Assembly: GCA_029817715.1 (NCBI GenBank)
Contig: JARUPY010000465.1
Coordinates: 1,302,001 to 1,366,000, forward strand
Length of the DNA stretch: 64,000 nucleotides
Direction: 5' to 3'
Origin: Melastoma dodecandrum
Lineage: Eukaryota; Streptophyta; Magnoliopsida; Myrtales; Melastomataceae
Part shown: positions 32,495 through 42,128 of the stretch, piece by piece
Position numbering within the stretch: position 1 is the first letter of the stretch
How the letters are laid out: each line of letters opens with the position of its first letter
Notes under the pieces: generated by a model
Told to the model about the DNA's origin: nothing
Seen by the model: the letters and a program-made list of their open reading frames with translations, nothing else
Databases searched by the model: none
Program-made: the position numbers and the translations under genes

Positions 32495-35442
32495 TGTACG
32501 CGCGCCTTCCGGCCTAGCACACGCGAGGCGGTACGGACGACCCGAGGATTCGGGCCCGCTCCCCAAGGCCCAACCGGTCGACGTCACTACTCGAGCGTCG
32601 GACGCTGCGGAAGGGAATTGGGTGATCCCTCCCTGGGTTCCTAACTGGGCCTGCTCGGGCCCTCGCCGACCGTCTCTGTTTTCCTAAGAGGCGGCGGGCG
32701 AAAGGCGGAGCATGATCCGAAGGAGGAACTTTCGGGAGTAATCGGGAGCGGCTCGTGTCGTCAGTCCCTCATCCATGATGGCTCCGTAAAAAGGTTTTTG
32801 TTGTTTAACCTAGGTAAACTAAACGGAGTCGCCACCGACTTTATTTATGAAAGCTGTTTAAGTCGGAAAAAAACAGTTGGTTCGGGGATTCCTATTTACT
32901 AACTCTTACATTCTAACATGCGAAAAAGGGAGGTGGCGTTTGCACCAAAAGATTTGCTTTTGTTTAACGGGCGTTGGACCCGATCCGGGCATGACTCCGG
33001 ACTCATGTCAATGTTTTACGGGCGTTGGACCCGATTCAGGCTTTGGACCCGAACTCATGTTTGTTGATAGCAAACAACATGCGACAATAAACCTATGGGC
33101 CTAAGGCATGCGGACAAGCACAGACAATTATTTAGATCAAAGGGGGCGGGGAAGGATGGTGACCGTGGGCCTATGCACTTGGGCCCACGGCCCGTTACAA
33201 GTGGATTTTCTATCTTTTTCGGGAGGCCCGCACCTCCCCTTTGTACCTGTAGCCCGCCGGGATGGCATGTCATCGGCTAAGGCTTATCAGTTGGGCCACT
33301 TTGGTGACGTACCTCCACCACGGGTCCTCAGAGTCGCTTTGTCGAATCCTCGAAATCGTTTGTTGATTTTTCATGTAATATAAAATGGAAATTTGGTTAG
33401 AATGTTCAAATAATAAGAGTTGTATAATCACAAAACACAACGAATACGAATTACGCATAGTTCAGAAAGCGATCTATAACTTTGACTCGGATTGTCCGAT
33501 TTAATCAAAATTTAAACCAAAAGATCCAAAACTTAATGATGAGTTTGCATGTAAAGTTTTATAAAAATCTAACGGTGCAATCTCACAAGATCAAGGAACT
33601 AAATTGGCTGTCCGGAAAAGCAAGAATAGCTTGCACCGACAGCGTTGTTCCTATCATATCATGGTCCTCGAATGTCCGATCGGAGTGCAAAAGGACTTCA
33701 CAGAAAGGTAAGGCAATGAAGAATTCGTGTGTAAAATTCCACATGGATCCAACGGTTGGATCGAAAGATATGCTCGTGCAAAAATTGAAAGTAATATAAA
33801 TAGCTTGTCCAGTTTGGCTGACCTGAGCCGTTAGAACAAAAATTGATTACTTTTCATCCACATTATGAAAAAATGTGTATGAAATGTCAAAATCAACATG
33901 ATTAAGTGAAGAACATATTTACAAAATTTAAGTACACTCCAACGGTTTGATCCGCGGGTATTGTGCAAAGAGTGAAGTAGCGACGCTCGGCAGACCTCAC
34001 TTGGTGTACAGTCTGTTCACGAGGCCGTATCTTGTTATTACAGAAACTTCAACGGTTAGTTAACATATGAAAACAATTATATTGAATTCTGTTCAAAAAG
34101 TTTGAACAAGATCCAATGGTTAGATCTCCAGCAATGTCCCCGGAAGTAACAATGCGACAGACTGCTCTGTTGCGGCCAGCGAAGGTGGCGCTAGTTTCGG
34201 GGGGCATATCTTGGTCATCGATTAACCAAAAATTAAAATAAAAATATTCCCAAGATCATCACTCATTGTAGATCATTTGACCTTCTGGGTTCGAGGTTCG
34301 AAAATGTCCGTAACCTCTTTGAAAAAAAAGAGCCTTTTGAGGCATTGCCGCTGAAAACAATCGAAATAGAAGGCCAGGAGATGTCCCGACACTTTCGTGC
34401 CACAAATGAATGCAAAATCGACCCCAAAGCTACCGTGAAAGCTTTGAGGTCTAAAAAAACGTATGAAAATGTATTTCGAGAGGAGTTTAAATGATTACGA
34501 CATGTTTACATTGTGGTTAAGTGTCGACGGGAGATAGCACGCCGGCTGTCCTTTGTCCTTTGGCTGTTACGACCTTGTCTGAAGGCTCGTTCCTCACCCC
34601 ATAGTGTGTGTGGTAGGCCAAAAAAGAAAAGGAACGACAGAGTCAGCATATCAAACATGGTAGAAGCATGATTGAATTAGCAAAGTGAGGGGAGATCTCA
34701 CCGAGGGGTTACCTCGCCTCGGGGTGGCCCGAGGAGGATGAACGACGTCGGGAGGGCTTTGGCTCGTCAGGAGGCTTTGGGTCGTCAGCACTGGAGAAGG
34801 GGAGTCCTTGGCTCTAGTTTCTGTATGTACGTCGGGAGGAGTTGGCTTCCGGCGTTGATGTGTATGGAGGAGGAGTTGGCCTCCGATTCCCAGTGAAGCC
34901 TCTAGTTCCCCAGAGGAGAGGACGAACGTCTGGGAGGAGGGACGTCTCCAGCGATTCTCTGATTGTCTAAAGGTCTGATTTTTCTTCTCTCTGATAAAAA
35001 TCCTCTGAACAATCTGGAGGGATCCTGTCTTTTAGGAGGGAGGCTTTTACAGGAGAGGATTCCAGAGATTTTTTTTTTACGTGTGATAGTCTCTGATTGT
35101 CTGAAAGGGAATCGTGAGAATAAAAATGAAATAAATGAAAAGGATAGAAATTATTCTCTGATTGATTGTTTTTTTCCTTTTGATCAAAAGGTGATAGGAA
35201 TATCAGAAGGGTTAGAGGAATAGTGTCTAGGTTCATCGTCTGATAAGACAAGGAAGGTAAGATATTTTTTTTAATAGGGAATGTAATATATTTTGGGGAG
35301 TGATGGAGGGGATTGAACGTGATTAATATACGATGCAAAAATCTTGAATGACTTAAATGTGATCAGGAGAAAGTCGGTGATTAGATTTTTTTTTTGTTTG
35401 AAAATCTTAAAATATATTTGTGGGAAAATTTGGGGTATTACA
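32495..35442 (-). repeat. Putative 5' LTR (right arm)
   Basis: This arm of about 2.95 kb is bounded by TGTACG (32495) and ATTACA (35442). The first 750 bases are the core shared with the left arm, with an extra tandem copy of a 53-base GGGCGTTGGACCCGA...CTCATGT unit at about 32967-33060. An AT-rich part with about 180-base degenerate repeats follows (33540-34200), then a GC-rich part rich in GTCGGGAGG and GAGGAGTTGGC (34690-34960), and an AT-rich end. No protein domains are encoded. Confidence 0.55.
33540..34200. repeat. About 180-bp degenerate tandem repeats
   Basis: Four units carry variants of AATC(C/T)AACGGTTGGATC after an A/T-rich GTAAAATTT-like word: about 33573 (TCTAACGGTGCAATC), 33748 (ATCCAACGGTTGGATCG), 33941 (TCCAACGGTTTGATC) and 34110 (ATCCAATGGTTAGATC). 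Spacing is about 170-195 bases. They lie inside the putative right LTR. Confidence 0.55.
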
Positions 35443-35447
35443 ATAAT

Positions 35448-36200
35448 ATTTTCTAATAGGATCAGCGATAAACTCTTAGTACGCCCCCACTCATGTACAC
35501 ACGAAAATCGTGAAATCTCTAAATTATTCCTAACGTGCATCTTTAAAGACAGTTAATGCACCATACGATACAGAACAACAGAAGTCATACAAATACAGAT
35601 AGTATAACAATTATCAATAATAGCACGCATAGAAATAAACAGTTTAGCCAACAGAAAGGCGAAAAGTAACGATGTGACTCCCTCCTTTCGCTATCACTCA
35701 TATATCAACACTTCATACGGTGTCAGGACCCACGGGGTTGGGGAGTGCGATCAATGAATGCCATCAGCTGCACCGAACAAGGAGGAGGGGGGAGAAAAGG
35801 AAAGATCATCAGATCTTTCATGGCACTCCCACTGTTCTTTCACGTCTCACATCTTGTCATCCTTTTTCTACATGTGATGTTTGAGGTCGATAATTTAATT
35901 CGATCCCAATTGAATTACATGAACAACTTATTTTAAGGTAGGAAGAAATGGGGTGGCAGTTTCATCTTTTTTTTCTTTTTTACCGTGAAGGTTCGTGATG
36001 AAGCACTATATCCTTCTCGGGTCTAGACAAGACCCTTATCTGGGTAAATAACACTCACTAAACCAAACAAATAGGAGGCTCTTAAGCTTTTATTAGCCTT
36101 CACTAAATATACTTCCATTATTCCAAGTTGGGGCTCGGGGCCACTAACGAACGAACACCCACCTTGAAACCCAGTGTGACTACTAAAGATTGAAAAATAC
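35448..36200. other. Spacer, no gene seen
   Basis: This is mixed-composition sequence between the retroelement and the duplicated Gnk2 block. A 63-codon frame at 35745-35936 has no domain. Confidence 0.45.
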
Positions 36201-37640
36201 TGGATCATTAGAGCACCTCCATCGCTTTTTGATTGAGATTTTTCTATTATACTTTTTATGACAATATGTTTCTTATCCCCAAGGGGACACACGTAGCCAT
36301 CAAATTTCACGTCATGAACTTGTATTGTTTCATGAAAATCTGTCCTAGCTAGCAATTATAAATCTGAAATCACTAAAGTATTTGGGGTTAGCTGATTAAT
36401 TGGTGGGGTATTATTGTTATTATTATTTGCAGTAATAGACGTTAAACTATATGAATATCCTTGCCATGATTCATGGCCGGTCGCAGTACCTGTCGATCGT
36501 CGTTCAAAATTCACTAATTGCCAAAGGATTACTATGACGAGGGGTTCAAAGAACCGAGACTACATTCCTTTGGAGGCTCCTCATCGTCTCAGGCTTGGAA
36601 ACCGTTTGTCCGACAGATGATGACGGTGTGCCGCCCTCGTTCGGCTAAATAGTTATCGCATTGTCAGCTAATTTTTGCATGCCATCGTCGTCAATGTCAA
36701 CGTACCCAGCGTGAATATGTCTCATTGTAATAGAAGCAACTCTCCAGCCGAACATCCATTCCATATAATAAGGCAAATGTCCGGCTAACCCTTTTATGAG
36801 CAAAGCCACTGCTACTCGTGTAGCCACTGAATTCGGACGTGATAATGTTCAAGTCGATTCTACCGGTTATATGTTTTCTGATCTTCTCCTGCAAGATCGC
36901 AAGTGCCGTCGTGAATGTCACAACATTATTCACGCGTTGCGGTCCTGGGCTTGATATTGGGGTACCATCTAATCAAAGTGCTCATTTCGTCATATCTCAC
37001 GTCAAAGGTAGGTTAATTGACGAAACACCCAGGCGAGGTGGCTATAAACGCTATATAAGGGAACGACTGGAAGACAACAATTTCAGGTCATGCTATGGCC
37101 TCGCGCGTTGTAACAGAGCTTTGGCCATCCAGGAATGCAGGGACTGCTTGGGTGTAGCGGACTTGAAATTGATCCAAGCCTGTGGGTTTGCTCGTTCGGG
37201 TAGAATAGCACTGCAGGATTGCTACATGAGATTTGCCATGACCTACTTCTACGAAGGGTTCCGTCCTCAGGATGAAGAGGAACCTGCAGCGGTACCTGAC
37301 AGCACAGAGGGATCAACCGAAGACAATGATCCAGGAAGCTAGGATGCTTTCTGCCCCAAGACTAGGGACGGACAGATGTCGTTCGTCGCTGGAACGAGTC
37401 CCCCTCCGAGGTACGGATCTATTAGTAAATAAGGGGTTATGACGTAAGATGTTGTACGAGGATTGAGCGGATGGGTCTGGTCCTAAGCATCTTGTCCGTA
37501 AATAATGTGAGCTCGCAAATACACGCCTCCGGGTGATGATTTGAGGACTACATTACATCTTTGTTCTTTACCTTTAAAGGAGGCAAACGTTTTAAAATGA
37601 TGTGCTAATTTCAACATGTAAAAAACTAAAATGCCAATTA
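36201..37640. repeat. Tandem duplication, unit 1 (with intact Gnk2 gene)
   Basis: This unit matches 38215-39690 in the same orientation. Shared landmarks include AGAGCACCTCCATCG (36213) with AGAGCACCCTCGATCG (38228), then TTTCACGTCATGAACTTGTA, GGGGTTAGCTGATTAATTGG, the GGCCGGTCGCA stretch (36475; 39017), and the Gnk2 coding region with its downstream ATTGAGCGGATGG. Boundaries are approximate. Confidence 0.75.
36845..37342 (+). CDS. Secreted Gnk2-homologous (DUF26) protein, ginkbilobin-like
   Basis: This is a 165-residue protein from the ATG at 36845, with a signal peptide (MFKSILPVICFLIFSCKIAS, cut near ASA-VVN) and one Gnk2-homologous domain. The signature C-X8-C-X2-C is present as CNRALAIQECRDC, preceded by SCYGLAR and followed by CGFARSGRIALQDCYMRF, giving the six-Cys pattern. 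The N-terminal part has VNVTTLFTRCGPGLDIG and RRGGYKRYIRERLEDNN. A 30-residue acidic Pro/Glu/Asp/Ser tail follows the domain, which is unusual. Ginkbilobin-like proteins are extracellular and some bind mannose and inhibit fungi; that role is inferred only from the fold. There is no kinase or transmembrane segment, so this is not a Cys-rich receptor kinase. No intron is needed. Confidence 0.82.
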   Translation: MFKSILPVICFLIFSCKIASAVVNVTTLFTRCGPGLDIGVPSNQSAHFVISHVKGRLIDETPRRGGYKRYIRERLEDNNFRSCYGLARCNRALAIQECRDCLGVADLKLIQACGFARSGRIALQDCYMRFAMTYFYEGFRPQDEEEPAAVPDSTEGSTEDNDPGS

Positions 37641-38214
37641 TTTATTTGCTATACGAATCAGGTGGCTTCGCTTTTTTACGGGTAACTCCTTTCTATACTG
37701 CAACAAAAAAAAAAGGAAGAAAAAAAGACAAATATATATGACTAGTAATTTGGGCACGATTACTGAGATTCTAACTTGAAATATCTCGGATGAATTCTAA
37801 GTGCCCTTAATATTAAGGTGTAAACTCGTATTCTATATACTTATTAAAATCAAGAGAAGGTCACACCAGGTCATTTTAATGTGAAAACTTTTTAGTAACT
37901 CTAAGAATATGACTTATAGAGGAAACATGACATTGCAAAATGGGTTACCCAAACCAAATATGAATAAAAGGAAACGGAAATAACAATAACAGATGGCACC
38001 TTATCAAGAGTATACAAACGGTAAGGATATATACACCAATAGAGGGAAACATATGACTAAACGAGAACTGGTGAGTCAATTGCGTGCGTGCACCATGTTT
38101 AAGAATGAAAAACGAGTGTCACGTCCATAAATTTGGTTTGATTCGTCGAAATTTCGAGTCTCCTCCTTTCCACGTCAAAACATCAAGATTAACGATTGAA
38201 AATTACTCCTGGTA
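37343..38214. other. Downstream flank of Gnk2 unit 1 and spacer
   Basis: The sequence to about 37640 belongs to the duplicated unit. The rest is AT-rich with no gene seen. Confidence 0.5.
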
Positions 38215-38416
38215 AGGAGGATCATTAGAGCACCCTCGATCGTTTTCGATACGTTGATTGAGATTTCTTTTAGCATATACTTTCACGTAGCCATCAATTT
38301 CACGTCATGAACTTGTATTGTTTCATGAACATTTGTCCTAGGAAGCAATCATAAATTTGAGACCACTAAAGTAGTTGGGGTTAGCTGATTCATTGGTGGG
38401 GTATTATTATTTGTTG

Positions 38417-38960
38417 ACAACTATGTAATGTAGTAACACCCTCATGGGGGGCTACTTAAAAGTTATGGCTTTCGTTTTCACGGGAAACTTATAAAGCCTT
38501 TACTCTATTATTGCACAGAGGGTCGGGTACTGCAGTCCCCCGGATCCATACACCATGAAGGTGTGCGAAACTAACGTGCGTCACGCATCTCTATCACCGG
38601 CTCGAGAATCTATTCTTATCGAGTTCGAATGTTGGCATTTTTCGGGCAGCTTATGCCTATGGACATGGTCGTTCGAGCAACCTGTATAAAATATAATGAA
38701 GACGAACCCATTAGTGTCTCGACTCAATGGGGGAAGTTTTCGCATATCTAAGGGTTATAACTCGAGGGAATCGTATGCCGAACCGGCCGTTGACTGTTGT
38801 TTTGTCGAGTCATTCCATAGGATTTGCACTCGGATAGGGTTTGCAATCTTAGGTGGTATCCCCCAACCCGCTTTGGATGAGATGGAAAGTCCAAAACTTA
38901 GAAGACTTGGGAGTACAAAGTCGACGACGGCATTCTTTAAATTTGTTCACGTTTGTTTTC
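38417..38960. mobile_element. Insertion of about 540 bp in duplication unit 2
   Basis: In unit 1 the sequence runs TATTATTATTTGCAGTAATAG. In unit 2 the same site is split: ATTATTTG then foreign sequence, returning at ATATTTGTAGTAATAG. A shared ATTTG at both junctions may be a short target duplication. The inserted part has no recognisable domain; one 89-codon frame runs across it (38696-38965). Its class is unknown. Confidence 0.4.
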
Positions 38961-39189
38961 AATGAAAATATTTGTAGTAATAGCTGTAACCGTATGAATT
39001 TCTTCGCCATGCTTCATGGCCGGTCGCACTACCTGTGGATCGTCGTTAAAAATTTATTAATTTGCCAAAGGATAACTACGAGCAGGGGTCCCAAAGACTC
39101 TCAAGACTATATTCCTTTGGTGGCTCCTCATTATTTGATGCTTTGACTCCGTCCTCCCAATGATTCGTGATGTCTCATTGTATCAGAAG

Positions 39190-39496
39190 CCCCTCTCAAG
39201 TCATGTGTTCTTGTCTTCTCCTGCAAGACTGCAAGCGCCGTCGTGAATGTCACAGCATTGTACGCGCGTTGTGGTCCTAGGCTTGATATCCACATACCAT
39301 CTGACCGTAGTGCTCATTTCGCCATATCTGAAGTCAAAGGTAGGTTAGTCGACGAAACGCCAAGGAGAGGTGGCTATAAACGCTATTTAAGGCAATGATT
39401 AGAAGATGACAACCTCCTCAGATCATGCTATGGGCTGGCACGTTGTAACAGGGCTTTGTCCATCCAGGAATGCAGGGTGTGCTTGAATGTGGCGTA
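39190..39496 (+). pseudogene. Gnk2-homologous pseudogene, copy 2
   Basis: Translation gives SAVVNVTALYARCGPRLDIH, then SAHFAISEVKGRLVDETPRR and GGYKRYLRQ, followed directly by a stop. After a frame change CYGLARCNRALSIQECRVC resumes and ends at another stop. The start codon region and most of the signal peptide are deleted. It is clearly derived from the same ancestor as the intact gene at 36845. Confidence 0.85.
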
Positions 39497-39754
39497 AGAA
39501 GTTGTACGAGGATTGAGCGGATGGTCTGGTCCTTAGCATCTTGTCTGTAATAATGTGAGCATGCGGCGGTTGCAGGAATACATGCCTCCTGGCGATGTTC
39601 TGAGGACTGCATCTTTGCTCTTTACTTTAAAGAAGGCAAGCGTTTTAAATGATGTGTTAATTTCAACATGTTTTCCCAAAGTTTAATGTTATTTCCGGAG
39701 AATATATGATCGGCTACGCTAACATTTGAGGTAGACAAATTCACGCCTACAACA

Positions 39755-40015
39755 TTATTTCGATGTCGATGTCAATATATCCGGTGGGACGTCTCATTTT
39801 ATCAGAATGCTTCTTGAGACCCACGTTCTAAGGCCTACTCGTGACAAATGCTTTTATGAGCAAAACCACTGCTATTCGGGTAGCCATTGGATTCGGTCGT
39901 GATAATATTCCAATCGATTGGAAGACAGACGGGAGCCTCAGATCATGCTATGGGCTTGGAATCCACGACAGAGCTTTGTGGGGAGAGGAATGCCGCAGGT
40001 GTGCTTGAATTCTGT
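39755..40015 (+). pseudogene. Gnk2-unit fragment, copy 3
   Basis: The upstream flank of the intact gene recurs here: GTCGATGTCAATATATCCGG, TTTTATGAGCAAAACCACTG, then GGATTCGGTCGTGATAATAT around the ancestral start. It then jumps to GGAAGACAGACGGGAGCCTC and the SCYGLG-like region, missing most of the domain. An open frame of 98 codons continues to 40183 through an AAG/GAA microsatellite (about 40085-40128), giving a Lys-rich tail; I regard that as fortuitous. Confidence 0.7.
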
Positions 40016-40183
40016 GGAAGTTATCAGAGTCTGAAGAAGCTCAAGGAAGAAAGCAAAATCTGCAGAAAGAAGGCAGGGAGAACGAAGAAGAAGATGGCAA
40101 GGAAGAAGAAGAAGAAGAAGAAGAAGGCTAGGAAACGACAAAACCAATTAATAGAACCTTTCTGTTTTTACTATCAACACTGA

Positions 40184-40935
40184 GGAAAACAGAATACATC
40201 GATTTAGCAGTACTGTGCGCTGCTGATTTATAGCTCGCATTCTGTTACAGCAGCCACTTCCTCTAATTACAACTTTATCCTCCAACCTGACGATGATCTT
40301 CTAGAATAAAGCCAGCACACACATGGTCTTGGCCTGTTTATTCGGGCTATTCTCCAGGGCTGGGCTCCATACTGCCATAGTCCAACACCTGCAGATGTCT
40401 GAGTGACCCAGGGATGCGGATTTGTCTGTCCAGGATAGCTGCTACATGAGGATAACTACATTTCTTAGTTTGCTTGTCCTTGTTTGTTATCTCCTCGGTC
40501 AGCAAAGGTTTCACTTTCTGAACAATGGACATACATGGTTTAGGAAATTCATGGCACACGACTCGGACGAAGTAATGCAGCGGTTTCAACATGGCTTTTG
40601 CAGTAGGAGCATACAGACAGCACTCCGGCACAAGTTTCCCCATCCAGGGTCCTCTGTCTGCAATGCTCCAATGACTCTTTGAAGAGAAGGCCCTAATACT
40701 TCGAGTAGTTGCCGATGACAAAAGAAAACAACCCTTGGCAATCAATAGATGAAACGATATCCGTCGATCCATTGACTTTGACACACTCTGAAATTAACGA
40801 AAGCTCCAAACAGTGTCCCCGGTGTTCATAAATTAAACCACTCAACAATAGCTTAGATTCCTGAAGTATAACGTCATCACAAACAGTTTCAGACAGAGAA
40901 AGAATGCTAGAAAATCCTCGTGACAGACGAATACG
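40184..40935. other. Spacer and probable CCHC-gene 3' UTR
   Basis: The right part is the likely 3' UTR of the zinc-knuckle gene on the minus strand. A 145-codon minus frame (40347-40784) lacks a recognisable domain and opens with GTG. I do not call it a gene. Confidence 0.45.
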
Positions 40936-42128
40936 TCAGAACCTCCTAGGGAAGCGGTCCAACATCCTCCCTGAAGGACATTCAAAGGCCGCATGCCCAC
41001 GGCCACCGCAGTTGTAGCAGACCAGTGTGGCCATGCAGTCCCTGCTCATGTGACCTATCTGGCCGCAGCTCCTGCACATGATGTCTCTGAAACCGCCGCG
41101 TCCAATGCCTCCTCCAATGCCGCCACCCCGCGGGTCGACGAGGTGAGCCTTGGGGCACTGCCTCGCCACATGCCCACTGATGTTGCATGTGTTGCAGATC
41201 GGCTCATTAGGGCAGTCACGTGCCAGGTGACCTGTCTTCCTGCAGTTGTTGCATGCCTTCTCATTCGTGCAGTCAGCCGCAAAGTGGCCTTGCTTGTAGC
41301 AGTTGTTGCAGAGCCTCATGTCTCCCGGCGGTAAAGGTTGGGCATTGCAGTCACGAGCTCGGTGCCCAGCCTTGCCACAGGTATGGCAGATGCCCTCATT
41401 CCGGCACTCACTGGCCATGTGCCCTGGCTCCCGGCAATTCCAGCACAAAGATTTTGTGGTGCACTCAGTAGAAATGTGCCTGCAATCATCAAATCCAAGA
41501 GTAAGCCAAGAACCAATCAGGACAAATTGATTAAACAATCCAGAGAAATGCATAGCACCATCAGCTCATTGTAAGCCATCATCTCAGAAGAAAGTGAGAT
41601 TTACAAAACACTATAATGATATCCAGGTTGACACTCAACCTAATAATAATCCACTACATAAATAAATGATGTCATAACAGACTCCCAACACTGAAGGATA
41701 CTATGGGGAAGGTAACAAAACTGGAAAGGTAAGGCTTACCCTGGAAGGCCACAGTTGTGACATAATGCCACATTTGGGCATTCCCGAGCATAGTGTCCCG
41801 GTCGCTTACAATTCTTGCAGAGGTCGCGACTGGAAAGAAAGATGAAGAAAATGAGACCCAACAATAGAGAAACTGTGAAGATTTGATACTGAAACTGATC
41901 AAATTATCAAGAGCTAACAATAGAACAGACAATCTCGTCACTATTGAACCCCCATGCACAGGCAACAAGGAGAATATATCACAACTGACTACAAACGTAA
42001 ACAATATACCCCCGGCGAGAGTCCCTCCTGTATGGTGCATCACGGTATGACACACGATCCGTGCGCATCCTCCGATCCACAGGGCTCCTGCTTCGGCTCC
42101 TGGTTGGACTCCTGCTCCCAGAACTCAT
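40936..42128 (-). CDS. CCHC zinc-knuckle (CNBP/GIS2-like) nucleic-acid-binding protein
   Basis: Three coding exons on the minus strand join in frame to 250 residues: 42128-42010, 41829-41740 and 41479-40936. All borders are GT-AG and an in-frame TAA precedes the ATG. The N-terminus is SR-like (MSSGSRSPTRSRSRSPVDRR) followed by SYRDAPYRRDSRRG. Nine C-X2-C-X4-H-X4-C knuckles follow, starting with CKNCKRPGHYAREC and CHNCGLPGHISTEC. A Gly-rich linker (RGGGIGGGIGRGGF) separates knuckles 7 and 8, and the last is CYNCGGRGHAAFEC. Such proteins bind single-stranded RNA or DNA and are related to animal CNBP and yeast Gis2. The first exon is too short and split to stand out as a long frame, so naive annotation would miss it. 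The 5' UTR probably extends through introns toward about 43.6 kb. Confidence 0.93.

Larger units (their letters stand above)
29301..35447 (-). mobile_element. Candidate non-autonomous LTR retrotransposon with 5-bp TSD
   Basis: The block 29306-35442 begins TGTACG on the plus strand and ends ATTACA, so its termini are TG...CA. The five bases just outside are ATAAT on the left (29301-29305) and ATAAT on the right (35443-35447), a target-site duplication of LTR-element length. Related arms start at 29306 and 32495 and share about 700 bases of clear similarity. Immediately left of the second arm the minus strand reads TGGCGACTCCGCTGGGGA (32487-32470). It resembles the primer-binding site of plant Tat/Ogre-type Ty3-gypsy elements, and is placed as expected if 32495-35442 is the 5' LTR of a minus-strand element. 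The minus-strand LTR start TGTAATACCCC is also typical. No gag, protease, reverse transcriptase or integrase frame exists, so it would be non-autonomous. The middle parts of the arms do not match well, so the exact right end of the left arm is unknown. Confidence 0.6.
38215..39690. repeat. Tandem duplication, unit 2 (decayed)
   Basis: This is the second copy of the unit described at 36201-37640. It is interrupted by about 540 bases of extra sequence (about 38417-38955) and has lost the region just before the Gnk2 start codon. Confidence 0.7.

Noticed and set aside
32495..35442. Right arm as a solo LTR with its own target duplication
   Set aside because: The five bases to its left (CGGGA) do not match ATAAT on its right, whereas the left end of the other arm does. 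A PBS-like motif also abuts it, which a solo LTR would not have.
40347..40784. 145-codon minus-strand open frame downstream of the CCHC gene
   Set aside because: It opens with GTG, has no domain I recognise and lies in the likely 3' UTR. It could be revisited with RNA evidence.
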